A stretch of 64,000 nucleotides of DNA from assembly GCA_036365515.1 (NCBI GenBank), contig CM070874.1, positions 169,877,297 to 169,941,296 of the forward strand, read 5' to 3'. A program made the position numbers and the translations under genes. Source of the stretch: Torymus aiolomorphi. Taxonomy: Eukaryota; Arthropoda; Insecta; Hymenoptera; Torymidae. Under the pieces are notes generated by a model. The model saw only the letters and a list, made by a program, of their open reading frames with translations, had not been told where the DNA came from and did no database searches. This document shows, one piece after another, positions 31,768-43,397 of this stretch (the stretch's first letter is position 1; every line of letters begins with the position of its first letter).

Positions 31768-34354
31768 ATGGTTTTAGAGGAAATTCTTGCCAAAAGATTA
31801 GACTCTAAACTGAGTTATGTTCTACACTTAATCTTTAAAAAGTTTGGTTTTTTTATAAAAAAACTCTTTTATAAATTCAGTGTGTTACTATACGATTACA
31901 AGAAATCGTGTTGGCAATGCAAGTTCTTAATAAATTGCAGATTTTATGATCTAATTCCGACACATATCAGTAATAGTTCTAAAAATTTATCTTATCTTCG
32001 GATGCATTCTTGTAAAGAACTCCGTAGTCTGAAAAAAATTATTCGAATAACCGAAAAAAGAATTTTAAATATAGAGATTTCAGACATAAACCTCCATAAG
32101 AGATTTCTTATAAATAAAATATCGAACTTTAAGAACTTATTAAATAAACACACGAATCCAAATCTGACTAACTTGTTCACGCATTTTTATAACACAAAAC
32201 TAATGTTTATAATGGAAAAAGTTGAAGAGAAACTCGATAGTAAATTAGAAAATTTATATTTACAAAGATACAATACAGTTTTAACTAAAAACACATATAG
32301 ATCTGATACTTCAGATAACGCAAGGGCTATTGACCTCAACCACAACAATACGCATCTCAATGAGCTTTCGCATAATATATCTAATGATAAATGGTTAGTG
32401 AACCTTTCTAATGTCCAACTACCTCCGTTTGTAATTGACATTTTAAGGCTCGGTGATAAATTTAACTTCACGGAGAAATTAGAGAATAATAATGTTTTAG
32501 AAATTATAAAAAACTTAGAATACTTTTTAAATGACAAAACTGTAGATTCTGAATTTTCTAAGAATATAAGAAATAAGATTATGAATATTTTAAGTAAACA
32601 TCAGAATAAAAAATTTAGTTTAGATTTTTTCGATAAAAGGCTCAAGATCGATTTAAAAAGAACAAAAGAATTTCTAAAGAACGACAATAATCTTTTAGTA
32701 ACACGAGCAGATAAAGGAAATAGTACTGTTGTTATTGATAAACGAAAATACGTTGAAAAAATGATTAATTTATTATCTGACTCTAAATATTATTGCATGG
32801 TTAAGAAAAATCCTCTCCCTTCTTTGGAAAAAACACAGACGCACTTATAAAAAACCTAAGACAAATAACATTTTTTCAAAAATTACAACCTATTTCGAAT
32901 AAATGTACAATAGCCAGAGCATACGGTCTCGTTAAAATACATAAGATCAATTTTCCTGTTAGACCAATCATCTCTGCTATTAACACTCCTACATATTATT
33001 TATCCAAAATGCTTGCTAAGTTTCTCTTTAACAATTTAAAAAGGCCTAATTCACACGTTACTAATAGTTTAGACTTAAAACAAAAAATTGAAAACATTAT
33101 ATAGTTATACCGGCTGGATATACCATTATCAGCTTAGACGTTGTTAGTTTGTTTACAAATGTTGCGGATTATTTAATTTTCGACTCAATAGAAAAACGTT
33201 GGAATCAATTGTATAATCTTTGCGAACTTAACTGTAGCGAATTCATAAATGTTCTTAGGTTTATCCTACACAACAATTACTTTGTATTTAATCACACTTT
33301 TTACAAACAAATATTTGAAGCTGCCATGGGCAACCCCTTAAGTCCAATCTTAGCTGATATTGTCATGGAAGACTTAGAAAATCAAGCCTTATCAAAAATT
33401 TGCTTTCCTGTACCGTTTTACTATAGATATGTTGATGATATTATTGTATGTGTTCCTGCGAACATAATAGATTATACAGCAAATTTATTTAATAGTTTTG
33501 ATAAGAATTTACAATTTACAGTCGAGACACCAAGCAACAATAAAATAAATTTTCTAGATCTTCTTATTATTCATAACGAACAAAAAATTTCCACGGATTG
33601 GTATAGGAAACCAACTTTTTCTGGTAGATTTCTAAATTTTAATTCTCACCACCCGATTAGTAATAAGATTGGTATAATATGTTCTTTAGTTGACAAATGT
33701 ATTAATTTAGCTGATACACACTTCCATGATAAGAATCTTAATCTAATTAGAGATTTATTATGGGAGAATGATTATCCTATGGATTTCATTAATAAACATA
33801 TCAATAAACGTATATTACATATTAAAAATAATAATAAAAATACTTGTAATTCTAAGAACATAAATTTTAATAGCATTTTCGTTTTCCCATTTATTAAATA
33901 TATTAACCCGGAATTAAAAAATATCTGTAAGTGTTACAACTTAATTATGATTAATTCAATCTCCAATAAATTCAATCATATAATTAGACTAGGAAAAGAT
34001 AGATACCATAAAAATGAAAAATCACAAGTTGTATACAAAATTAATTGTTGCGATTATGATGCGTCGTACGTGGGACAAACTTCTCGAAAACTGATTGTAA
34101 GAAGCAAAGAACATGTTAGCGATTGTAAATTTAAGAGAGACAAGTCAGTTTTACACGGACATATAGCGAATACTAATCATAAAATCGATTTCAAAAATAT
34201 TAAAATTTTAGATCAAGAGCCTAATTTACAGAGAAGATTACTATCTGAAATGCTACATATCCATTCCCAATGTAATAGTTTGAATAGACAGTTTGACACT
34301 AATTTTTTGAAGTCAGATTATAAAATTTTTATTAATAATAATAAGTTGATATAA
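31768..34354 (+). pseudogene. Penelope-like reverse transcriptase with GIY-YIG, two frameshifts
   Basis: Frame 1 (31768-32850) is the lysine/asparagine-rich N-terminal part and ends in TRADKGNSTVVIDKRKY, the start of the RT core. A frameshift near 32838 leads to 32850-33105 with ARAYGLVKIHK and FPVRPIISAINTP. A second shift near 33105 leads to 33149-34354 with ISLDVVSLFTNV (motif A), AMGNPLSPILADIVME, YRYVDDI (motif C) and NKINFLDL. The C-terminus carries VVYKINCCDYDASYVGQTSR, a GIY-YIG nuclease. All expected blocks are present, so this is a nearly full copy with two single-base lesions. Penelope-like RTs are related to telomerase. Strong A/T codon bias. Confidence 0.9.
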
Positions 34355-34621
34355 ACAAGGCTTACTATTATAGGTTTACATATCTTGTTGTGTATTTATG
34401 GCTAAAGTGTTTCGTAGTTCTTACCCCTCCTATACATACTCTAGAGATGATAAATACTGGGAAATAGCATGCGCCGTCTCACTTTGACTAGTGGTCTCTT
34501 ATTGTGTCCACTTATTTATATTTGTACATATAGTTTTTTGGTAAGTGTTGTTAAGCGAGTGTTTATCAATTTTAGTGTCTTTTTTTATGTTAATAAACTT
34601 GTATTTCGTGTGTATTTTCAC

Positions 34622-34663
34622 AGACCTTGAAAAGGGACGGAAATAAATCGTCCGAAACGTCGG
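34622..34663 (+). ncRNA. Degenerate hammerhead-like motif at PLE 3' end
   Basis: GGACG, a nine-base loop and CGTCC form stem II, followed by GAAACGTC as in hammerheads. The expected CUGANGA box before it reads TTGAAAA, so catalysis is doubtful. It lies between the coding end and the 3' terminal repeat. Confidence 0.4.
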
Positions 34664-34777
34664 AAAAAATTTTTTTTAAACTTTTGTTTTTATTTAATTA
34701 CTACCTAGGCAGTAGAACCATCAGCTTCCTAACTTACTCAACTTTCTACTATAACTGCCATTTGCGACAATTAACTA

Positions 34778-34820
34778 CATTATCATTTCAACTATTTGAT
34801 CAGCTGGATAATCAGCCATG
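34778..34820 (-). pseudogene. Inverted scrap of DUF4817-type sequence
   Basis: It matches 35440-35480 in inverted orientation around TTTGATCAGCTGGATAAT. It directly follows the Penelope-like 3' repeat and probably belongs to the sequence that element entered. Confidence 0.5.
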
Positions 34821-34902
34821 ATGTAACTTTACTTATAGATGAGACAATTGAAAAAGATATAATTTTTATAATATTGAGAACAAATAAACCTTCGTGTCTT
34901 GG

Positions 34903-35065
34903 AAAGGACCCCGCACACAATGTATGGGAAAAAATCATTCGGTCAAATTTTGGAGGGTTTTGCCCATGAGAACTTTTGTTCAGGACCTCAAGATCTATCT
35001 TTTCCCCAAGTTTGATCCAATTTGACCGAATGATTATTTTCCATACATTGTATGCGGGGTTCTTT
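34903..35065. mobile_element. Hairpin MITE, 163 bp
   Basis: Ends AAAGGACCCCGCA and TGCGGGGTTCTTT; the arms share ACAATGTATGG and ATTCGGTCAAATT. Flanks are AT-rich with no gene (34816-35427). Confidence 0.75.
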
Positions 35066-35427
35066 AACTTAAGTTATAAATTCAATACAAATTGTTGAAA
35101 ATTCAATTCTTGCTTATTTTCAACAATGTAATAGTTAACACTTGTATTTTAATCTCTTACTTAGTTAATCTTGTTATCAATTATTAGATTTTAGACTTTT
35201 GACATCGTTATTCCTGTGATAAAGATAAAAATTTCTTTTAATTTATATTTTTTTACGTAACGCTTATTCCCATAAAATCATGAATTTTCGTAAGTGGGAG
35301 GGTGATTTCTTGAGTTTTAATAAAAAATGGAAGGTGATGGCATAATTCTGGCCCCAGATTCGGTTTTAGCATATCAAAATTCATAAGAGTTGATGGGTCT
35401 GGTGTTGGGTACAGACCTCTTTTTTAT

Positions 35428-35550
35428 TGTATCTGTGAATTATCCAGCTGATCAAATAATTGACATGATAATGGTTTTAGAGCAATGTAATAGCAATTAT
35501 TGTGCAGCAGCTAGGCGGCATGCTGAACTATATCTACAAAGAAGATATCC
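35428..35550 (+). pseudogene. DUF4817-like helix-turn-helix fragment
   Basis: The frame reads QIIDMIMVLEQCNSNYCAAA, then RRHAELYLQRRYP, resembling the N-terminal helix-turn-helix region (DUF4817) found in arthropod transposon proteins. It is cut off at about 35550, exactly where the right LICGDLK arm begins, so that element seems to have inserted into or recombined with this gene. Confidence 0.5.
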
Positions 35551-35553
35551 TTT

Positions 35554-38405
35554 GATTGGTTGGGTTTATCAAGGCTTGTTCTGCTTGAGACAAATAAGAA
35601 ATTTCGCGTTCTGACCAATTTTTAAGCATTTGACCTTGATATAACCTTGTGGTCACAAAAAAATGTTTAAAGAACGGTTTTAGACTTAAAATTTCCCGCT
35701 CTATCCGATTCCGACGTCAGAAATAGGGGTTCTAATTTGAAAAAATGATCTTAACCTTGAAATGACCTTGAAAAATGATTTCAAGGTCAAATTGAAGGTG
35801 ACCAAAAGTTGACCCCCATCGTCACGAACAATTTTCATCGGAACCATTTTTCTGTATCTGGCCTGCATTCGGAGATACTTGGCTGCATAGGTTAAAATGA
35901 GACACCGTGTATATTGAAAAAAGTAGGAAAAATATTACAGAATAGATCAGGAATTAATTCAAAATGTGTTTCGGTATAGAAGTTTTAATACCAGATACGA
36001 ATTGGGTACCACCTATGATATGTGCTCCTTGCTACAGCGTGTTCACAAGATTTGAAAACATCAGAAAAAAAGATAAACTTAAATTTCGAAAACTAGCAAT
36101 TTGGTAAAAACCATTGGACAAAAGTGACTGTTACTATTGTATGACAAATGTGAATGGGATAAACAAGATGCACAAGGAAAAAATAGTGTATGCATCTATA
36201 TCTACTGTACAGCATCCACAGATAAAATTAGTCGAAGGTTTGAAAATGAGAATTCACGAGACAGCTTTATACAAGGGCTTGATACTATGCAAGTTGATGA
36301 AGATCCGGAAGAACAATGTGAAAATCCCGATGTCCGAAAAGAAGCTCATGTTGGGGAAAGTGAGTTAGTGGTGCAAGTAGAAAGTGAATCGGACGAGCGT
36401 GAAGAAGAACTGTCTTCGGATACTGAAGAGGAATATGTTCCCAATGGTAGAGAGCAAAGTCCAAAAAAGATCTCTCAATCTGAATTGAATGATATGTTTA
36501 GGAGAGTAGGATTACCCGAAGACGCAGCGGAGTCAATGACTTCAGAATTGAAGGCGTTTAATGTATTAGAAAAGAACGTTAATGTTACATTCTATCGAAA
36601 CCGAGAACAAGCATTTCGTAAATACTTCACTGATGAATCTAATATAGCGTATTGTACGGATGTAGAAGGACTTATTGATAAATTCGAACCAAATTTATAC
36701 AAGCCAGAAGAATGCAGGTTGTTTATCGATTCATCCAAGCGATGCCTAAAGGCAGTTCTTCTTCACAATACAAATATGTATGCTCCTTTACCTTTGGCTC
36801 ATTCGACTGTACTTAAAGAAGAATACTCTAATATCAAAATGGTCTTAAACAAAATAAAATATAATGAGCACGAATGCTTAATCTGTGGAGACCTGAAAAT
36901 ATTGTCCATGATGAAAGGGCAACAATCAGGTTTCACGAAGTACCCATGCTATCTATGCACGTTTGATAGTCGAGATAGGGTGAATCATTATAAAATAAAA
37001 GCATGGCCAGCCAGGCCATCACTCACCCCTAGTTCAAGCAGTGTCGTTAAGCGACCTCTTGCAGATCCTGGTAAAATTCTTCTACCTCCTCTGTATATCA
37101 TATTTGGATTGATGAAACAATTTGTTAAGGGTCTCGATAAAGAAGGTCGTTGCTTCAAGTACTTGGAAAGCATGTTTCCAAATGTAACTGTAGTTAAATT
37201 AAAGGAAGGTATCTTCAATGGACCTCAAATTTGCGAAATGTTCAAAGACAAAGAGTTTGTCAAAAGTATGAATGATAAACAGAAGGCAGCCTGGTTGAGC
37301 TTCAAACATGTCGCAACAAAATTTTTTGGGGATAACAAAGATGAAAACTATAGGAGCATCGTAAAAAATATGGTAGAAAACTCTGAAAACTTAGGCTGTT
37401 TAATGAATTTGAAGCTCCACTTTCCTGATTCGCACCTTGATCAATTTCCACAAAACCTTGGGGATTTCAGTGAAAAGCAAGGTGAAATGGCAGACTATTG
37501 CTGGATTTCGAAAAGAGAAACCCAACTAAGAGGGAAAAACGACGTAGAAATCCTTTACATAGGTCATTCGATGACAAACGCATATGCAAGCGTAAACCAA
37601 TTTAGTTCTCGTTCATAAGATCACCTTCATTTAAGGACTCATGCAGGTTTTTAGTCACTAAATTCCGTTACAGTAATCTTCTGAGCAACAAACTGAACTT
37701 AGAGACGACAACTTGTAAGTATTACCAAATTTTCCCGCTCGCGGGGGTATAACCATGCCATTTTCAGATTCGCCTTAAGCCTGTTGTTGTCTTCAGTTTT
37801 TCTTATAGTCTAACCATCAGGAAAGACTGACACATGTGTCTTTGTGCGTATACCAATAAAATTCTGGTTGGTCTTGACCTAAAACAAATTAAATTCTCCT
37901 TTTTTAAGCCTTCACAATGTCATCTGAACCTGTGACAACTGATATTCTCTGTTTTTAAACTTTTACAATAAAAGACGTGGCTTTTTACGATTTGTTAAGG
38001 GTATCTTCCAAATTCACTGGGAGACCCCCCTTTTTTATTGCAGGTTCGTGTTCAGTGGGTTAAAATACATAGGAATAATGTTGTTTCAACCCCAGACCAA
38101 TATCCTTTTTTTGTGTGGGCCTGTGTAATTGTTTATAAATTCATGCACGTCGTTAAAAGAATATATTTTTTTAATTGGCTATAACTTTTTGAGTCTTAAA
38201 TAATATTTAATTTTTCCTTTGGCAAGTCGCTATGAAATTACTTAAGGATCAAAATGAGACCTTGAAAACTAAGATCGGATGAGAACCAAAAAAGATTCCG
38301 GGGATTTATAAATAATTGTTTGTAGTGACGATATCTAGTTTCTAGAATATCGCTATTTTGTGAAAAAAGTTATCGAAGTCATGTTAAATACACTTTATTT
38401 GTAAT
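35554..38405 (+). mobile_element. Right arm of large inverted duplication (LICGDLK element)
   Basis: Inverted partner of 26636-30646. It starts GATTGGTTGGGTTTATCAAG, runs through a non-coding leader to about 35960, the gene, and a 3' flank ending AACATGACTT...TATTTG near 38400. It lacks the 673-bp MITE and the Helitron found at the left copy's outer edge, so it is the less disturbed version. Confidence 0.8.
35965..37618 (+). pseudogene. Unrecognised zinc-finger/LICGDLK protein, right copy
   Basis: The 5' part (about 35965-36235) encodes MICAPCYSVFTRF and DCYYCMTNVNG, two Cys pairs that may form a zinc finger, with one stop (TAA near 36107). A frameshift near 36237 joins the long frame that ends at 37618. 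That frame holds the acidic region, ECLICGDLKILSMM, YPCYLCTFDSRDRVNHY (another Cys pair), LLPPLYIIFGLMKQFVKGLD, KAAWLSFKHV, LHFPDSHLDQFPQNLG and ADYCWISKRE. Compared with the left copy, the segment carrying FYQDL...WQGKW is missing between GE and MADYCW, an in-frame loss of about 20-25 residues. Function unknown; multicopy, flank-conserving behaviour suggests a transposon gene. Confidence 0.65.
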
Positions 38406-38456
38406 ATATTGACTATCTCTATTATTTTAAATAAATAAATCACAATACAACGATGG

Positions 38457-39012
38457 TGTTAAGGAACAAAAAAAGGAGGTAGGTAGCCTAGGTAGCAGGA
38501 GCAGCCCAGCAAAAGGTTTAATTTATTCACTTCACTTATACATTTTGTTTATGTATCTCTGTTTCACAAGCATAAAAGCAAAGTTTTACAAACAGTCTGG
38601 ACGCAGACCGTCACAACCTCTCAGATCCGAGATTCTTTTTTCCGCGCATTCGCGCGGTTTCCGGCGTCTCCATATTTCCGTATTTCCATTCTACCGGGCT
38701 TTCCCGTGGATTCCCGCGTTTTCACATTACCATTCTATCGCGGTTTCCAGCGATTCCATGTTTCCATTCTACCACGGTTTCCCGCGGTTTCTCGCTGCTT
38801 CCTGCGTTTCATATTCCACACTTCTGCAACGCGGTGGAGTAAATTATAAGTAGCTTTACAACTAATGACTCTTTATCCCCTTTACAATATTTATCTTTCC
38901 TCGCTTTGCAAATATCTTTTTATACTTACAATAACCTAGCTTTATTGATTTCATAACTAAATGCCGCGCTATATAGGTCTAAATGTATTAATTTCTATTC
39001 CTATCCGTAACA
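38457..39012 (-). repeat. 3' LTR of a gypsy-like element
   Basis: TGTTA...TAACA ends on a 556-bp segment. On the minus strand a purine tract (AGAGGGGGATGA, 39013-39024) directly precedes TGTTACGG, as a polypurine tract precedes a 3' LTR. Part of it (38492-38537) recurs at 41234-41283. Confidence 0.65.
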
Positions 39013-41226
39013 TCATCCCCCTCTAATTAATACATTTTTTCTATCTTGGCGTTCGTTCACTGCCTTCCATCTAATCATCGCTAATGACGCATCATTGTAA
39101 CTTTAAATTAATAGCGACCATATTTCCCACCTATTGCAGCCTATTAGGACCTCACTGACACGGCACTACCAAACCACACAATCATACGCTCTCGACCCAG
39201 GTATTATTTTCACTAATCGAAGTCGGTTAAACTAATCCATCATTCTCCGCTTGAGTTTCTCAAGCAGTTACATTTGGGAGCATACTGATTTGACATTCAT
39301 CGTCGGCATGCGCTAAATAACAAGTCTTCATTTTCTGGAGTTCTTCATTCTTTGAGCTTCGCCATACAATCGAGGTGGATCCGTCTTGACATTTACTCGT
39401 ATGCGTCGATATCACCATAAGACATTTCGGAATTACTGGCTTCGTAGTATCACAGATAAATCATTAATTTTTGTCAGGACAACGTCTCCTCCGTCGTGTA
39501 TCTTTCTTTCCACTGATTGCTCCTTATTTTTCTTGTTTTTCGATAAATTGCGACTCCTTCGATCAGGTTCACCATGCGCTCCTTCTCATCAAAGGTCCTT
39601 CGTCTTACGTTGGCCTTCGTCTGTAATGTTTTAAATGCATCTTTATCTCTCTATTGAACATTTTTTACATATTTCCAAAACCCAAGTACTCTCCTTGCTA
39701 TATTACGCGAACCTCACCAGACGAAATCGCCACAATCAGCTAATGCGGGGCCAATGTCATTCTCTGAATCATCATTTTCAATCGAAAAACATGCAATTTT
39801 TCAATTACTTTTTATTCCCATACATTCCAAGCAACCAACGGTTTAACAATATATCGAACGAAACCAATTCTCTTCACATGCATTTTACTCAAGAATGAGA
39901 GATATCCCATAATTTACAAAAAATAGGCCTCTATCAATTAAAAGTAAAAGAAATTGGACTCTTCGAACTCGGGCTTATTCCGTACACAAATACTTATTTA
40001 GCCTCGAGAATCTTTACTTAATTACTCTCTCCAGTACCCGTACCTTCACTGCTCGGGAAGCGACTCCCTGATGTCACAATGCGGGCCAACTCCAGGGCGA
40101 CTACCCCAGACCTTCACTGCTCGGAGGTACGCTCTCTTGTTGTCGCGATCTGGGTCCCCAGGATCGCGGAAGTGCCCTTAGTCGACGATTCGTCCGCCTG
40201 TCAAGATATCACATTAGTGGGAGATCACCCAGTCTGACCAGTATCTACCCCTGTACCTGGACCCCGGTACCTGGGCAAATCAGCATGAGTCTTACAACAA
40301 TGGTCTCGTTTTAACATTATCAACGATATTGTACCCAATGCACAATACGGAACGTGAACTTCAAATATAATCGATTCTCTTTACATTGGCATACGGGTCT
40401 TCTGGTGCGCCGTATTTACTCCACCCCAATCAGACCCGAAGGCCCACATGTGCATTGAGTTGGTGCCGGCCTGACTTCGGTGCGTCCGCCTCCCTCTACA
40501 CGTAAGCGATCTTACAACCACAGATTTCTCCGTACCGATGGGCGTGAACCAGAGAACCCGCTCTTCCAGAACTACACTTAATTTCTCACTTTAACCGCGA
40601 GTAATGTCGGCTCGCCTTTAAACAATGTCGTATGATTTTAGACGCCAAACGTTCCATAAATCTCTATCAACACTACTCAAAACTCGAAAATCCATATAGA
40701 CTCGTATATTCTCATTAATATGCATGCAATGCCCTCAACAACGATTCTCAATCAGCTCTCCGCGCTATTATAGGTATTCCATGCAGTAGATTACGAATCA
40801 GAGCATTTATTGTATTTAAGGCTATGAAAGGATAAAGAATTTTAGCTTTTGGCTGCTCCCGAAGAACCGCCGGCGTCATACTCGTGAATGCGTGAAACTG
40901 CATTGGTAGTCCAACACCCGACCCGTCATGTCATCCTTGCGTCCCTAGCTTCGCACAACCCAAAGTCGTTCTTCGGTCGTGGTGACAGCAACCTCCATCA
41001 TTCCGCGTGGATTCACGTGGACTCCTTCGCGCAAGCGGCACTAGCGAATCCCCAGCGGCCGCTTGCGTCGGTCCTGCCTTTCCTTAGCCACTTTATATTT
41101 CCATCACTGCGGATATTGCACTTCTCATTTCATTGTATCACATATCACTGGTAGGGTAACACCTCACATTTCACTGGTTCGCATTCACTGGTTATAACTG
41201 GCCACCACTATGCCTGCTGCGATCTC
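39013..41226 (-). mobile_element. Gutted interior of gypsy-like element
   Basis: About 2.2 kb between the two LTR pieces, far too short for gag-pol. I find no protease, RT or integrase motif on either strand; short frames look random. A GC-rich patch at 40030-40280 repeats CCTTCACTGCTCGG. Likely a non-autonomous or internally deleted LTR element, oriented minus by its polypurine tract. Confidence 0.5.
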
Positions 41227-41454
41227 CGTATCTAGGTAGGTAGCAGGAGCAGCCCAGCAAAGGTTTAATTTATTCACTTCAGTTATACATTTATTTATTT
41301 ATTTATTCACAGATTTAAATATTCACCCAATTTATATTTGTTCACTTGTTCATATTATTTACGTATTTATATTTTCATCGAATAAGAGGGCTGGACGCAG
41401 ACTGCTAGTAAATTAAGCCTTGATGCGATGCGTAGCGTAAGAGGGCTGGACGCA

Positions 41455-41456
<2 letters not shown>
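41227..41456 (-). repeat. Partial 5' LTR of the gypsy-like element
   Basis: It shares GTAGCAGGAGCAGCCCAGCA and following AT-rich sequence, plus CTGGACGCAGAC, with the LTR at 38457. CTGGACGCAGAC occurs twice here (41387 and 41446). The rest is replaced by the (CT)n tract and LINE D. Confidence 0.55.

Positions 41457-41550
<94 letters not shown>
41457..41550 (+). repeat. (CT)47 tract at LINE D 5' edge
   Basis: Uninterrupted CT dinucleotides immediately followed by the leader of the plus-strand non-LTR element. Confidence 0.95.
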
Positions 41551-41552
<2 letters not shown>

Positions 41553-41724
41553 CATCAGCTGCTCCTGTCAACCGCATGGGAGAGAGAGGCTCGCTGCTGC
41601 TCCAGCTACAGCTTGTTCCTGGGTTCCTGCTGTAGCTTTTGCTGCTGGTTGTCTTCCCCTGACTAGAGCTGCAAGGGAGGGGAGACCTGGAAGGGAGTTA
41701 CTGAAAAATAACATAGGACGTGAT

Positions 41725-42600
41725 TTCAATGTTAAGCAAGCAGAACTCGAAAATCCAAGATTATTAATGTTTAATATTGATAATAACACGGAAACGGGCG
41801 CACTTGGAGAAGATATAAATCATAGAAATTTTGAAGGAACAGATTACTTCTGTACTGTGGACCATATATTTGAGAATTAGAAAAGGAAAACGAAAAATGC
41901 CATAATAACAGTATCAGCTGAGACATACACATTCATACGGAATAACAATTACAAATTATACATAGGTTATCAATATTGTGCTTACGATGACATCAACATA
42001 AGACCTTGTTTCAAGTGTGGTAGAATTGGCCATAGTGGGAAAAAATGTAAAAACGAAAATGTTTACCTACGTTTTGCGGGTGATCACCTTACAAAAGATT
42101 GCCTTGAAAAAAACTAAATTAAATGTACCAATTGTTGCTATGGAAATAAAAAATACAAACTATTCTGAAAAAAGACTGGCTCATCGGCAGCGCTCTCTGC
42201 AGTCTAACGGGTGCGCTGTAGGTTAAGGAGTATAGGCCGCTCGTTTAGCGCCTATGTTGTCCTTTTCAGCGCACCACGCGTCCGCGGAAGAGCGCACTGC
42301 CTCACGGGTCTATTACACTACTTGCTTTGAACAACTCGTACGCCGCGCGTGCGCTGCAGTCGTTCGGAAGAGAGCAGTATACGAGCAAAGACGACGGGGC
42401 GTCAGACGCGCTGTAAACAGGGGGAGCTGAGGGCCACAGAGGGCAGCCGACGCGCCAATCTTTTTTCAGTGTAATAAGAAACACAGAACATATATAGCTA
42501 CGGATACAGAAAAATGTGAATACCTAAAGCATAAAATTAATAAAGAGATTAGAAAACTGATTATCCAATTACATCAAATATACCAAAATTCCTGGGATTT
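41725..42600 (+). pseudogene. LINE D ORF1 with zinc knuckles, interrupted by a MITE
   Basis: The frame from about 41690 ends at a stop at 41878 but continues after it with RPCFKCGRIGHSGKKC, a CCHC zinc knuckle, then a second motif spoiled by frameshift (FAGDHLTKDCLEKN) and KCTNC. Such knuckles are usual in gag-like ORF1 RNA-binding proteins of jockey-type LINEs. A 305-bp MITE splits it at 42165. The remainder to 42600 is lysine-rich with stops. Confidence 0.7.
42165..42469. mobile_element. MITE with CTGAAAAAAGA ends
   Basis: Left end CTGAAAAAAGACTGGC and right end complementary to CTGAAAAAAGATTGGC, with further inverted matches (TCGGC, CTCTG). GC-rich body, no gene. Target duplication not clear. 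Confidence 0.65.
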
Positions 42601-43125
42601 AATGGAAATCTTTATCAACTAAAATCTAATGATAAAGCAACAAACGAAGAACTTACATTAACATCGAACAACACAAATGGTAACGTCATTGACAAGGAAA
42701 CTAACTTACCTACAATCAATAAAACAGTCAACTCACAAAATCAACAAGACAGTCAACTCACAAAATCAACAAGACATATAAATACAATAATGGATTTAGA
42801 ATTTGAATTTGACGATAAATATGAAATAATCTTATTTAATAGTGAATCTATAAACGATTTTATGAATATTGATGATTTGGCAATACTTTTCGTCAACATA
42901 AGAGGCTTACAAACAAATCATAAAAATCTTGAAATCTTCATCCAAAACTTTAAAACCAAGCCAGATATAATAGTCTGTGCAGAAACAGGCTTTTTATCAC
43001 ACCCTGAATTGTATAATCTAAATGACTACAATTATGATATGTACTACAATCACAGTTATATAAATAAATCAGATGGTGTAGTTGTGTACCTTAATAAACT
43101 TAATAAATAGTGATAGCCATAGATT

Positions 43126-43397
43126 AATTTGGATAATAAGCCTCGCGTGGTGATACTATCAACTTATTTATTCACTAAAATAAATAACGACGTTTCGGCC
43201 CGTACAGAACGATGCACGTTACAAGGCCCTCATCAGGTTCCAATTTAGTTATTTCTACAAAAACAACTTTCGGCAACACGCTAGATGGTAGAGCGGTGAA
43301 TACCACGTACATCGTTCTGTACGGGCTGAAACGTCATTATTTATTTTAGTGAATAAATAAGTTGATAGTATCGCCACCCGAGTCTTATTATCCAAAT
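43126..43397. mobile_element. Penelope-derived inverted repeat insertion
   Basis: Inverted arms 43126-43212 and 43308-43397 share ATTTGGATAATAAG outermost and CCCGTACAGAACGATG innermost. The insertion interrupts LINE D ORF2. The hammerhead-like core and CGTTTC-type ends suggest a Penelope terminal piece in inverted arrangement. Confidence 0.65.
43187..43240 (-). ncRNA. Hammerhead-ribozyme-like motif
   Basis: The minus strand gives CTGATGA, then GGCC and a loop of about 20 bases, GGCC, then GAAACGTC. All conserved core boxes are intact. The other arm of the inverted repeat keeps only the GAAACGTC half (about 43325). Stem lengths were not modelled. Confidence 0.65.

Larger units (their letters stand above)
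31437..34780 (+). mobile_element. Penelope-like element with direct terminal repeats
   Basis: An 89-bp direct repeat (31437-31525 and 34692-34780) with few mismatches, containing ACTACCTAGGCAGTAGAACC, bounds a Penelope-type gene. These behave as the pseudo-LTRs known for such elements. Beyond the right repeat the sequence enters DUF4817-type coding DNA in inverted orientation, the presumed insertion site. A further 38-bp duplication (CATTCATCGATGACTACAAC) lies at 31589-31668 in the leader. Confidence 0.8.

Noticed and set aside
39386..41154. Short plus-strand frames as host exons
   Set aside because: No splice-site-supported structure or domain; better explained as a decayed LTR-element interior.
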